Shown here piece after piece: positions 52,101 through 60,000 of a stretch of DNA of 64,000 nucleotides. The stretch comes from Lentibacillus populi (GTDB lineage: Bacteria; Bacillota; Bacilli; Bacillales; Amphibacillaceae), in the NCBI GenBank assembly GCA_014642895.1, contig BMJD01000009.1, positions 41,739 to 105,738 on the forward strand, read 5' to 3'. Under the pieces are notes generated by a model that had not been told where the DNA came from, made no database searches, and saw only the letters and a program-made list of their open reading frames with translations. The translations under genes were made by a program, and so were the position numbers. The stretch's first letter is position 1, and the number at the start of each line of letters is the position of its first letter.

Positions 52101-54063
52101 TGGACGGGCCAGCGATCATGACCCAATCTTGACACAAATCGATTTAGCAGGAACCGAAGAAGTTGATGAGCCATTTGATTTGTCGATCATGCATATGAAC
52201 GATACACACGCCCACGTTGAACCGCTTGCCAAAATGGTGACAGCGGTCAAAGAATTCAGGGAAGAAAAACCGGATTCGCTGCTTCTTCATGGCGGGGACG
52301 TTTTTTCCGGAACCCTGTACTTCAATGAGTTCAAGGGACAAGCTGATCTGGCATTACTGAACATGATGGATGTTGATGCCATGGTTTTCGGCAATCACGA
52401 ATTTGATCTTGGTGCTGAAGAAGGCGGTCATGAATCTTTGTCAGCATTTGTTGAAAATGCCGAGTTCCCGTTCCTGGGTACGAATAGTGACTTTTCGCAG
52501 GATTCATTTATGCAAAATCTTGAAACAAATCAATCACTGGTCGATGATCCGGAAAACGGACAAATTTATAACAGTATTGTCAAAGAAATTGACGGTGAAC
52601 AAGTGGGGATCTTCGGCTTGACAACCGAGGATACGCAAAATGTTTCAAATGCTGAAGACGTCACATTTGCCGATTTTAAGGAGACAGCCGAGCAGACAGT
52701 GGAGGCCTTTGAAGATGCCGGCATTGATAAGATCGTCGCGCTCACACACCTTGGTTATGACAGTGCACCAGAAGTGGGCAATGATTTGCGCCTGGCTGAA
52801 GAAGTCGATGGGATTGATGTTATTGTCGGCGGTCATTCTCACACCGTGCTGGAAGAACCGGTTGTTGTCGATGGAGACGGGAAAGACAAAGAACCAACCG
52901 TGATTGTTCAGGCAGGTCAATATGCGGAATATCTTGGCACACTTGATGTGACATTTGACGAGAACGGTGTCGTTACCGGTTATCAAGGCGAATTGCTTGA
53001 GGTAGATGGTTTTGAGGAAGATCCGGAAGCGACAGAAGTGCTTAAACCGTTTAAAGATCAAGTTGACGAAAAAATGAACGAAGAAATCGGCGCAGAGGCT
53101 ATGAAGGATTTGACGAACCCGCGCCAGAATGCTCCGGGCGATGACAGTGTCAGAGCTAATGAAACCGAGCTTGGAAATTTGGTCACAGATGCCATGCTCG
53201 CCAAGGCAAAAGAAAAGTATCCCGAAACGGTCATTGCCTTTCAAAATGGCGGTGGTATCCGCACGTCAATTGATAAAGGGCCGATTACCTCCGGAGAAGT
53301 CATCAGTGTCCTGCCGTTTGGCAATAATCCGGTCATTGCGACATTAACCGGTCAGGAAATCAAGGATATTTTGGAACACAGTGTCCGTCAGGCCCCGGCT
53401 GAAAACGGTGGATTCCTGCACGTTTCCGGGATGCGTTTCTATTATGACAGTGAAAAAGAACCGGGCAGCCGTATTGTTCAAATGTATGTCGAGAATGACG
53501 GGGAACTGGAAGAAATTCAGCTCGATCAAGAATATCTTGTTACAACGAATGCTTTTACCGGTCAGGGCGGTGATGGATTTGAAACGTTTAAAAAGGCCTA
53601 TGAAGAAGGGCGCGTCAAAGACATTGGTGAAAGTGACTGGCAGCAATTGGTTGATTACATGGTCGAAGAAAAATATCTGGGTGGCATTGTCGACCCTGAA
53701 AGAGAAGGGCGGATTGTCGATTTGATGGGTGAGGGGCTTCCTGAAGATCCGGGTGATAACGAGGACCCTGGTGATGGTAATGGGGAAGATCCCGGTTCTG
53801 ATCAGGGTGGAACAACGCCTGGAGGAAATGGTTCAGACGGAGATGGTGCACCACCTGGAGATCATAATGGAAATAATTCAGGCGGGGACGGCACACCACC
53901 AGGGAATCATTCTGGAAACGGCACATCACCTGAAGATCATTCCGGGAATGGTGCAGCTTTGCCAGATACAGCTACGAACATGTTTATGTACTTGCTTATT
54001 GGGAGTGTACTTATTGCAGCAGGCGGTGTGATCCTGCTTTACAGACGGCGGCTTTTCCGATAA
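49150..54063 (+). CDS. Wall-anchored multidomain nuclease and 5'-nucleotidase (YhcR/YfkN-like)
   Basis: 1637 residues, exported and sortase-anchored. Signal peptide 1-36. A DUF6359/OB-type region at about 40-150, OB folds at about 155-330 (LQSIAEVRAQATG, VQLGDEITVTGSLRDY), a chitobiase-C-terminal-like domain at about 335-410 (AAIFYTTDGSDPTEND), an endonuclease/exonuclease/phosphatase domain at about 690-1000 (LTVATYNVENF, VLGDMNDFEFSEP, GRASDHDPIL) and a calcineurin-type 5'-nucleotidase at about 1010-1530 (MHMNDTHAH, LLHGGDVFSG, VFGNHEFDLG, GGHSHT, FQNGGGIRTSI). A low-complexity Gly/Asp/Pro/His linker leads to LPDTA, a hydrophobic helix and YRRRLFR. Likely degrades extracellular DNA/RNA and nucleotides for phosphate and nucleosides. 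Highly acidic, as expected for a halotolerant host. Confidence 0.9.
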   Translation: MNSPIKRKYYSIMLIFILMVSMLTPAAPMGTYAAAADESLTVGEAIEKGNDGSEQTVKGYIVGYVISPNNVTQTDFREDHNVALADEAGETDPDKMLFVQLTKDFRDTFGLKTNPDNLGKEIVVTGTMKEYFNHNGLKNPSDVRFTSEEPEQPLELQSIAEVRAQATGEAKTKGVVTAKLKNTIQIQDDTAAIAVRPASLDVQLGDEITVTGSLRDYHGLLELDGTTIEDKTANVGVPDPLTLTGGELENHQSKLAVIKNVTLTDVNDAGDWANYTAEDESGNTFIVRDETGGLTLEVGVTYDSITGIVTQFDSDQQLIPRSQSDIVGDKSAVQPVTASPGPGTIAAGTAVTLKTATDGAAIFYTTDGSDPTENDQRYNGAITVDEDVTIKAIAKKDGLTASKTAEFTYSVYDPEDGVMIHDIQGEGHESPMEGMTVEDVEGIVTYTYEIRGSNYFHMQTPEEDYDGNEKTSEGIVVYTGKAEDVEVGDLVSVTGEVDEYHIDGYDDRAETDLPVTEINARDDQGDAVEIIESNVVLPEPVQITSSDIPEDIIGEGGFDRFEPADYAIDYWESIEGMRVEVAPSRAVAPQEHGDLVVVTDEFMPENTTDNGGIRLTEQGPNAQTIQFKLHPNGEARDFAVKTGDQFTEAIDGVVNYGYGNYKIYSDLDDVEAVFSEGDTQPEQTSIVKDEDKLTVATYNVENFSANESETSAQKATNIARAFVSDMNSPDIVGIVEVMDNNGQDQGPSDADASESYERLIAEIKAQGGPDYDYANIDPEYNQDGGAPNGNIRVGFLYNPERVSLMDGEHGTATEATEYQDGQLTLNPGRIAPGADAFANTRKPLAAQFSFNGESVVVIANHLNSKTGDDGAFGQNQPPVLKSEQQRRELAALVNQFVTDIEADNPDENVIVLGDMNDFEFSEPLEILAGKELTNKMMDVPEADRYTYVYQGNSQVLDHVLVSDHLAASTEADVLHVNADFTDMHGRASDHDPILTQIDLAGTEEVDEPFDLSIMHMNDTHAHVEPLAKMVTAVKEFREEKPDSLLLHGGDVFSGTLYFNEFKGQADLALLNMMDVDAMVFGNHEFDLGAEEGGHESLSAFVENAEFPFLGTNSDFSQDSFMQNLETNQSLVDDPENGQIYNSIVKEIDGEQVGIFGLTTEDTQNVSNAEDVTFADFKETAEQTVEAFEDAGIDKIVALTHLGYDSAPEVGNDLRLAEEVDGIDVIVGGHSHTVLEEPVVVDGDGKDKEPTVIVQAGQYAEYLGTLDVTFDENGVVTGYQGELLEVDGFEEDPEATEVLKPFKDQVDEKMNEEIGAEAMKDLTNPRQNAPGDDSVRANETELGNLVTDAMLAKAKEKYPETVIAFQNGGGIRTSIDKGPITSGEVISVLPFGNNPVIATLTGQEIKDILEHSVRQAPAENGGFLHVSGMRFYYDSEKEPGSRIVQMYVENDGELEEIQLDQEYLVTTNAFTGQGGDGFETFKKAYEEGRVKDIGESDWQQLVDYMVEEKYLGGIVDPEREGRIVDLMGEGLPEDPGDNEDPGDGNGEDPGSDQGGTTPGGNGSDGDGAPPGDHNGNNSGGDGTPPGNHSGNGTSPEDHSGNGAALPDTATNMFMYLLIGSVLIAAGGVILLYRRRLFR

Positions 54064-54172
54064 AGGTTTGAAGAGCTCACCATTAACAGACAGTAAACGA
54101 ATTTCTTTTGAAAAATTGGAATAAGTATTTGATGTAAGCTGAACATTGATAGATCAGCGGCAGATAAGATTA

Positions 54173-54200
54173 GAACAGCCCCTTACGGAGGGGGCTGTTC
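54173..54200 (+). terminator. Terminator-like stem-loop after the nuclease gene
   Basis: GAACAGCCCC (54173-54182) and GGGGCTGTTC (54191-54200) are perfect complements with an 8-base loop; the T-run is poor (CTAATGTTTATC). Confidence 0.65.
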
Positions 54201-54291
54201 CTAATGTTTATCTTCCGGTCCGGTGCTCGTTCTTTATAAAGGTAAAGGGTAGGGAAAATATACGACTTTAACTAATGGAAAAAATAAATAG

Positions 54292-54331
54292 CCCAAGAAT
54301 CTGTTGTAACATATTACGTCAGATTCTTGGG
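54292..54331 (-). terminator. Terminator of the TetR gene (minus strand)
   Basis: CCCAAGAATCTG (54292-54303) pairs with CAGATTCTTGGG (54320-54331). On the minus strand it is followed by CTATTTATTTTTT, a usable T-tract, 17 bases after the TetR stop. Confidence 0.75.
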
Positions 54332-54347
54332 TATTCAATAAATACAC

Positions 54348-55235
54348 TCACAAAAGCTGTAGTCCCAAAAGACCAGCTATTTTTCCCCGATAACGATCAA
54401 ACTCCCCAACCTCCTTTAAATTAGCCAGCATCCCTTGAAACGCATACCGATCCAATTCGGGCTTCTCCAGTTCGTTTTGAAGAAAATGCACTACATGATG
54501 AAGCCCATTCTTTTGCACTTTGGAAAGAGGCATTGCTGCCAGCTTTTCCTCCATGTCTGTCAGCAAGGCGGCAACTTGGCTTTTTGCATCCACAGGCGAA
54601 AATGTTTGCTCCGGCAGCAAATGCTGGAAACTGCTTGGATGGATGATGGATTTTTCCCCATTTTCAAAGGCTTGGACGATATCATCAATCCGGTTCAGTA
54701 AAAATCCCGCAACACGATCGGTGTCCAAGTTCAAATCGTGAAATAACATCGCTCCCAGATAGCTGTTTTGCATGCCCTCCGTCAGCATAATGATGTCAGC
54801 GATGTAGGGTTTGATTTTCTCGCCATAGGTTTCCATTAAATTCCGGTAGTACCAGGCAATCGTGTCTTTTCTGGATTGTTCTATCACATTGCGCAGTTCC
54901 TTATTGATGGAAAAATTCTGTTCACGCAAATAGACGATGAAAAACGCACGCTGTTTCTTCAGCTGTTCAAATGGTACACGCAACTGCTGTTTCATTTTTT
55001 CTCGTGGCTCTAAGCCAGCTTGATCGATTGCCAGGATTGCTTCGTTCATCTGATCAAAATAATATTGGAAAATCGCGACATGTAACGCTTCTTTTGATGA
55101 AAAATAATGATAGAATGCCCCTTTGGAGATGCCGCAAACATCGACAATGTCTTGAACGGACGTGTTAAAAAATCCATTTTCAGCAGACAGCCTGATGGAT
55201 GATTCAATGATTTCCTGTCGTTTATCTTTTTTCAT
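54348..55235 (-). CDS. TetR/AcrR-family regulator of the RND exporter (YerO-like)
   Basis: 295 residues, longer than the typical 190-210. The N-terminal helix-turn-helix (about 8-55) reads RQEIIESSIRLSAENGFFNTSVQDIVDVCGISKGAFYHYFSSKEAL in two blocks and is a textbook TetR domain; the long C-terminal helical part extends to about 290. It is divergent from a SwrC-like RND transporter, the same arrangement as yerO-swrC in B. subtilis. Three related palindromes lie in the shared promoter region. Likely releases DNA upon binding an amphipathic toxic compound. AGGATAAAATG forms the start region. Confidence 0.9.
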   Translation of the reverse strand: MKKDKRQEIIESSIRLSAENGFFNTSVQDIVDVCGISKGAFYHYFSSKEALHVAIFQYYFDQMNEAILAIDQAGLEPREKMKQQLRVPFEQLKKQRAFFIVYLREQNFSINKELRNVIEQSRKDTIAWYYRNLMETYGEKIKPYIADIIMLTEGMQNSYLGAMLFHDLNLDTDRVAGFLLNRIDDIVQAFENGEKSIIHPSSFQHLLPEQTFSPVDAKSQVAALLTDMEEKLAAMPLSKVQKNGLHHVVHFLQNELEKPELDRYAFQGMLANLKEVGEFDRYRGKIAGLLGLQLL

Positions 55236-55311
55236 TTTATCCTCACCCGTTTCGTTTCATTCCAAGCTCAGAGCCTGTAGGTACGTACATTTTTTCTCAT
55301 TGCATTTATTA

Positions 55312-55325
55312 TGACCAATCAGTCA
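55312..55325. promoter_or_regulatory. TetR operator, copy 1
   Basis: TGACCAATCAGTCA is a near-palindrome with 4-bp perfect ends, 77 bases upstream of the TetR start. It shares the GAC...AGTC frame with the sites at 55375 and 55478. Confidence 0.5.
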
Positions 55326-55374
55326 TATCCTGTCAACAAAAAGATAAAAAATATGGTGCTTGGCACTTGATTTA

Positions 55375-55389
55375 GACTGACGAGTCGGT
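55375..55389. promoter_or_regulatory. TetR operator, copy 2
   Basis: GACTGACGAGTCGGT matches the third site (GACCGACTAGTCGGG) at all but three of 15 positions. The half-site GACTGAC is common in TetR-type operators. Confidence 0.55.
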
Positions 55390-55477
55390 TAATATAGGGA
55401 ATGTGATTTTTAATTATCCGCATATGCTTTGGATTTGTATTGCTTTTCAAAAGGTATTTGGAATTACGCCATATTTT

Positions 55478-55492
55478 TGACCGACTAGTCGG
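55478..55492. promoter_or_regulatory. TetR operator, copy 3
   Basis: TGACCGACTAGTCGG includes the perfect 12-bp palindrome CCGACTAGTCGG, about 98 bases upstream of the exporter start. It is the most symmetrical of the three and is well placed to block the exporter promoter. Confidence 0.65.
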
Positions 55493-55589
55493 GTTTTGGC
55501 TGTCACCTTTTTGGAAAATAAGCTGAATCATAGAGAAAAAATGAATCATGCAGATAAAAACATAATGTACGTATGGAGGAGTGGGAAAT

Positions 55590-58500
55590 TTGAAAAGCAT
55601 CATCAACTTTGCCCTGAACAACAAGTTTGCTATATGGATTCTCACCATACTGGTTGTTGTTACAGGACTTTATTCCGGCATGAATATGAAGCAGGAAACC
55701 ATGCCAGATATTACCATGCCAAACATATCGATTGTGACGACTTATCCGGGTGCGGCACCGAATGAAGTGGCGGAAAAAGTATCAGAACCCATTGAGCAAG
55801 TCGTGCAAAATCTACAGGGAGTGGAAACGGTTAACTCTTCTTCCATGGAGAACGCATCTTCCGTCCAGTTGGAATTCGACTTTGACACCGACATGGATAA
55901 TGCGGTCAACGACGTCAAAGAGGCAGTATCAAAAGCAGATCTGCCTGATGGTGCACAAGATCCGGATGTATCACGTCTGAGTATCAATGCTTTTCCGGTC
56001 ATCGCGTTAAGCATTAGCAACCCGGATCAGTCACTGGAGGAATTGACAAATACAGTGGAAAATGATGTCGTGCCTGGATTAAAAGGTATCGACGGGGTGT
56101 CCGATGTCCAGGTAACCGGACAGCAATTGCAAAAAGTAACCATCGATTTTGACAAAAAGAAACTGGACAAGTACGGATTGACGGAAGAGACCGTGCAACA
56201 ATTGATCCAAGGATCAGATATCACCTATCCGCTAGGGCTGACAAATTTTGATGACGAGGTGAAAAACCTCATAATTGACGGCAACGTTGCTAGTACCAAG
56301 GATCTAAAGAAATTGAAAATACCATACACCCCTCCACAAGCAGGACAAGGATCGGCTGCGGGACAAGGTCAAATGGAACAAGGCCAGGCTGGTCAAGGAC
56401 AAATGGAAAACATGCAAGGCGAGATGCCTGGCGGTGATGGGCAACAAGGCAATGCATCCGAACAAGGCGCCGCGCAGCAAGGACAAATGCCGGATGCAGG
56501 TGCTCAGGCACAAGGATCAGCACAACAAGGCGAGATGCCTAACGCGGATCAAGCCGGCCAAGCACAAATGACGCCTGAAATCCCAACTGTTACACTGGAT
56601 AAACTGGCTGACATCAAACTCGTAAACGAATCGGAATCGATTTCCAGAACAAATGGTGAAGATTCGATCGGTGTTCAAGTTGTCAAAGGGGCGGATGCGA
56701 ATACGGTTGATGTGGTCAATGCAGTAAAAGATCAGATAGATGAATTTGAAGACGACTTGGGGATCACCTCTGTATCCACATTTGACCAGGGTGAACCAAT
56801 TGAAGAGTCGGTCAGCACAATGCTGGATAAGGCATTGTTCGGTATCCTTTTTGCCGTTATCATCATTTTGCTGTTCTTGCGGAGTTTTAAAACGACACTG
56901 ATTTCGATTGTATCGATTCCACTATCACTGTTGATTGCGATTTTCGTGCTCCATTATATGGACATCACGTTGAATATCATGACGCTTGGCGCGTTGACCG
57001 TCGCAATCGGGCGTGTCATCGATGACTCGATCGTTGTGATGGAAAATATCTACCGGCGTATGGCCTTGCCAAATGAGCAACAGCATGGCAAAGAATTGAT
57101 TAGGGAAGCAACACGGCAAATGTTCATCCCGATCCTATCTTCGACCATCGTCACGATTGCCGTGTTCTTGCCAATGGGCTTGGTACAAGGGCAAGTGGGC
57201 GAATTGTTCATGCCATTCGCGCTCGCTGTCGTATTTGCACTAGCTGCATCATTGCTTGTGGCAATTACGGTTGTTCCGATGCTGGCCCATTCCTTGTTTA
57301 AAAAACAATTAAACAATGGCACGGCTGCTGGCAAACCAAAACAGGAGAAGAAACCGAGCAGACTGGCTCATTTTTATAAGGGTATTTTGGAATGGGCTTT
57401 GAACCATAAAGTGATCACCTTTGGTGGTGCAGTTGTCGTACTTGTGTTGAGTTTGTTCTTGCTCCCAGTCATCGGCGTCAATTTTCTGGCTGACCAAGAA
57501 CAAAAAATGGTCATGGCAACCTATACACCAGAACCTGGTCAAACCCATGAAGAAGCCGAAGATATTGCTGCTGATGCCGAAGATTTAATTAGTAATCGCG
57601 ACGGTATTACTACCTATCAATATTCACTCGGCGGAGATAGTCCATTGTCGATGATGGGAATGGGTGGCGGAGATAATGCTGCACTATTTTTCATCGAATA
57701 TGACAAGGATTATGAAAACTTCGATGAGGAAAGTTCCAAGATCATCAAAGATCTCAACAAACAAACGGATATCGGCGAATGGAAGAGCATGGACTTTTCG
57801 AGCATGGGCAGCGGAATGGAGTTGTATGTCTATGGGGATAATCTTGAGGACATCCAAAAAGGTGCTGATGACGTTGTATCCATCATGAAAGATAATAAAG
57901 ATCTGGAGAAAGTGGATTCCAGTATTACCGAAGCTTATGATCAATATACGCTTGTGGCCAATCAGAAAAAATTGAGCAAATATGGCTTGACTGCAGCGCA
58001 AGTCGGCATGAGTTTAGGTGAGACGAGCGACAATTCTCCGCTCACCACGGTAAAACATGATGGGGAGGATGTGGACGTCTATGTGGAAGTAGAGAAAAAA
58101 GATTACAAGAATGTCAAGGATTTAACTGACGTCGAGATCCAGACACCACTGGGAACAACCATTAAAGTAGGCGACGTGATGGATGTCAAGGAAGGAAAAT
58201 CTCCGGAGACCATCCAGCGTCGAGACAATAAAATGGTCGCCACCGTCTCAGCAGACATCAAGACCGATGATGCAGGAGCGGTATCTAATCAGGTGCAGGA
58301 GAAAATTGACAAACTTGACCTGCCAAGTGGTGTTAGCGTAGATTTTGGTGGGATAACAGAACAAATCAATGAATCCTTCTCACAACTTGGTCTGGCGATG
58401 CTTGCGGCAATTGCAATTGTGTACTTTGTGCTGGTCGTGACCTTCCATGGCGCACTGGCTCCATTTGCCATTTTGTTCTCGCTGCCGTTTACGGTTATCG

Positions 58501-58880
58501 GTAGTCTGGTCGCTTTATGGATTGCGGGTGAGCCATTGAGCGTATCGGCGATGATCGGTGCGCTGATGCTAATCGGTATTGTCGTGACAAATGCGATTGT
58601 GTTGATTGATCGTGTCATCCATCAAGAAAAAGAGGGACTTACGACAAGAGAAGCGTTACTGGAAGCAGGCGCTACAAGGCTGCGTCCAATCCTGATGACA
58701 GCACTTGCAACGATTGGTGCACTGATTCCACTGGCCATTGGCGCAGAAGGCGGTGGTCTGATTTCCAAAGGATTAGGCATTACCGTTATCGGTGGCTTGA
58801 TAAGTTCAACGCTATTAACACTTGTCATCGTACCAATTGTTTACGAAGTACTTGCCAAGTTCCGAAAGAAAGAAATGTAA
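55590..58880 (+). CDS. RND-family efflux transporter, SwrC/AcrB-like
   Basis: 1096-residue proton-driven exporter with 12 membrane helices in two repeats and two large extracytoplasmic loops. TTG 55590 is preferred to GTG 55581 because GGAGGA at 55575-55580 is 9 bases upstream. MKSIINFALNNKFAIWILTIL starts helix 1; GRVIDDSIVVMENIYRR holds the helix-4 aspartates used for proton transfer; the second half has GIVVTNAIVLIDRV. Residues about 249-328 form a Gly/Gln/Met-rich low-complexity insertion not found in standard AcrB. In Firmicutes such proteins (SwrC) export lipopeptides and other amphipathic compounds. Controlled by the divergent TetR. Confidence 0.93.
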   Translation: MKSIINFALNNKFAIWILTILVVVTGLYSGMNMKQETMPDITMPNISIVTTYPGAAPNEVAEKVSEPIEQVVQNLQGVETVNSSSMENASSVQLEFDFDTDMDNAVNDVKEAVSKADLPDGAQDPDVSRLSINAFPVIALSISNPDQSLEELTNTVENDVVPGLKGIDGVSDVQVTGQQLQKVTIDFDKKKLDKYGLTEETVQQLIQGSDITYPLGLTNFDDEVKNLIIDGNVASTKDLKKLKIPYTPPQAGQGSAAGQGQMEQGQAGQGQMENMQGEMPGGDGQQGNASEQGAAQQGQMPDAGAQAQGSAQQGEMPNADQAGQAQMTPEIPTVTLDKLADIKLVNESESISRTNGEDSIGVQVVKGADANTVDVVNAVKDQIDEFEDDLGITSVSTFDQGEPIEESVSTMLDKALFGILFAVIIILLFLRSFKTTLISIVSIPLSLLIAIFVLHYMDITLNIMTLGALTVAIGRVIDDSIVVMENIYRRMALPNEQQHGKELIREATRQMFIPILSSTIVTIAVFLPMGLVQGQVGELFMPFALAVVFALAASLLVAITVVPMLAHSLFKKQLNNGTAAGKPKQEKKPSRLAHFYKGILEWALNHKVITFGGAVVVLVLSLFLLPVIGVNFLADQEQKMVMATYTPEPGQTHEEAEDIAADAEDLISNRDGITTYQYSLGGDSPLSMMGMGGGDNAALFFIEYDKDYENFDEESSKIIKDLNKQTDIGEWKSMDFSSMGSGMELYVYGDNLEDIQKGADDVVSIMKDNKDLEKVDSSITEAYDQYTLVANQKKLSKYGLTAAQVGMSLGETSDNSPLTTVKHDGEDVDVYVEVEKKDYKNVKDLTDVEIQTPLGTTIKVGDVMDVKEGKSPETIQRRDNKMVATVSADIKTDDAGAVSNQVQEKIDKLDLPSGVSVDFGGITEQINESFSQLGLAMLAAIAIVYFVLVVTFHGALAPFAILFSLPFTVIGSLVALWIAGEPLSVSAMIGALMLIGIVVTNAIVLIDRVIHQEKEGLTTREALLEAGATRLRPILMTALATIGALIPLAIGAEGGGLISKGLGITVIGGLISSTLLTLVIVPIVYEVLAKFRKKEM

Positions 58881-58881
58881 A

Positions 58882-58917
58882 AAAAAGGCAGCTGGTTATG
58901 TGACCGGCTGCCTTTTT
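58882..58917 (+). terminator. Rho-independent terminator of the RND gene
   Basis: GGCAGCTGG (58887-58895) pairs with CCGGCTGCC (58904-58912, one G-U), preceded by an A-run and followed by TTTTT. Confidence 0.9.
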
Positions 58918-58920
58918 CTA

Positions 58921-59086
58921 AAGATAAGAAAGATCTTAGGTTATATCCAATAATGGATGGGAACCACAACAGTAAAGAACTAGCTATTCACCTTATAGCG
59001 AGTCTTGGAGGGGCAGAGGTAACTCTGAATGTCGGATGAGGGAAAGGGATAATGAGTCTCGATGAAGTGGAGGAACCTTTCAATAA
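58921..59086. other. Intergenic stretch
   Basis: No gene or clear signal seen between the RND terminator and the CWC relic. Confidence 0.4.
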
Positions 59087-59265
59087 CTATTCCTCACCCG
59101 CCTTCCTCACACAATCCATGCATATACATATCTTCCCGAGATCTTCCTCAGGAATTTTCGAAAATAGCTCGGTTGGGAAATCGACAGTTGTGCACCAGCA
59201 ATCCTTTTCCTGATTATTTACTCCACAGTTATTTGGTTTATGGCAAATGGGGCAACGTTTTGCAT
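59087..59265 (-). pseudogene. Cysteine-rich CWC family gene, frameshifted (copy 1)
   Basis: On the minus strand the frame CPICHKPNNCGVNNQEKDCWC, TTVDFPTELFSKIPEEDLGK, then CICMDCVRKAGEE ends at 59087. The pattern CPxC...NxC...CWC...CxCxxC is that of the cysteine-rich CWC family. The ATG at 59265 with GGAAGTGAG upstream is one base out of frame; adding one A to the AAAA run at about 59258-59261 would give MQKRCPIC. Probably a small zinc-binding protein in its intact form. Lesion by indel in an A-run. Confidence 0.65.
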
Positions 59266-59579
59266 GAGAATACTCACTTCCAGTCGATTTTAGTACTCAA
59301 GTTTAATTTACCATGTTTTGGATCAAAATCAAGACTTAATAAAAGTTAGAAAAATAGCGAAATTTGTTGTTGGCAAGAACATTCATTCTAGTATAATAAC
59401 AGGCAAATAGTAATAGTATTTTAGTATATTTCTTCAATTTGAACTTCTTAGATATCCCCTTGGGTCGGCGAAACGGGTTTCATTAAGAGAAGTTTGTAAG
59501 CCAACATCTTACGGGGGTATTAAGAAGGTGGTGGATGAGATTATTATGGGGGAAGATGCGGCCCTTTAGTTATTTATTT
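59266..59579. other. Intergenic stretch between the CWC relics
   Basis: AT-rich. A short plus-strand fragment at 59487-59567 reads EVCKPTSYGGIKKVVDEIIM and resembles the end of some enzyme, but the family is not recognised. No complete gene. Confidence 0.35.
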
Positions 59580-59745
59580 TCAGTCTTCCTTACACATTCC
59601 AGCATATACATACCTTTCTAAGATCCTTCTAGGAATTTTCGAAAAAACCCCTACAGGAAAATGATCGTTGCGCATCTGCAATCCTTTTCCCGACGCCTAT
59701 TCCGCAGATGCTAGGTTTATTACAAACAGGATACCTTGATTGCAT
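59580..59745 (-). pseudogene. Cysteine-rich CWC family gene, decayed (copy 2)
   Basis: Minus-strand ATG at 59745 begins MQSRYPVCNKPSICG, a degraded version of copy 1 (MQ-RCPIC-KPNNCG); FSKIPRRILERYVYAGMCKED follows in another frame to 59580. The key cysteines C1, CWC and CIC are substituted or lost. It is a tandem paralogue of copy 1 that has decayed further. Confidence 0.6.
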
Positions 59746-59769
59746 GAGATCCCCCTTTCCAAATTACCA

Positions 59770-59884
59770 AGAAACGGAGAGCCGGAGGAAGTAGCAAGTA
59801 TTGCATTATTACCTTGTTTCGGACGATTCCTGTTTTGTTAATGGGGATGTCATTCGTGCTGATGCAGGCGGGCTGACATATTAA
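59770..59884 (+). pseudogene. Relic of a short-chain dehydrogenase C-terminus
   Basis: RNGEPEEVASIAL in one frame followed by VSDDSCFVNGDVIRADAGG and LTY in another, ending at 59884. This is the closing segment of SDR proteins (GxPEEVAxxxLFLxSDxxxFVxGxxxxxDGG). Only about 38 codons remain, with a frameshift near 59815-59820. Confidence 0.7.
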
Positions 59885-59925
59885 GAGGACGCCAGGATCC
59901 TATGTGTATTTATCTTAAAAAACAA

Positions 59926-59955
59926 CCGAACAACCCCAGGTAAAAGGTTGTTCGG
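59926..59955 (-). terminator. Terminator of the methyltransferase gene (minus strand)
   Basis: CCGAACAACC (59926-59935) pairs with GGTTGTTCGG (59946-59955). On the minus strand TTGTTTTTT follows, a good T-tract, 46 bases after the stop. Confidence 0.8.
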
Positions 59956-60000
59956 CCGTTCTACATGCTCAGTTTTAGCATATCGTGCTTCTGCAGCGTG

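Noticed and set aside
52645..53244. 199-codon minus-strand frame inside the nuclease gene
   Set aside because: Shadow of the 5'-nucleotidase domain; no start context and no family resemblance.
59062..59349. 95-codon plus-strand frame
   Set aside because: It is antisense to the CWC relic, whose cysteine pattern on the minus strand explains the open frame; no ribosome binding site.
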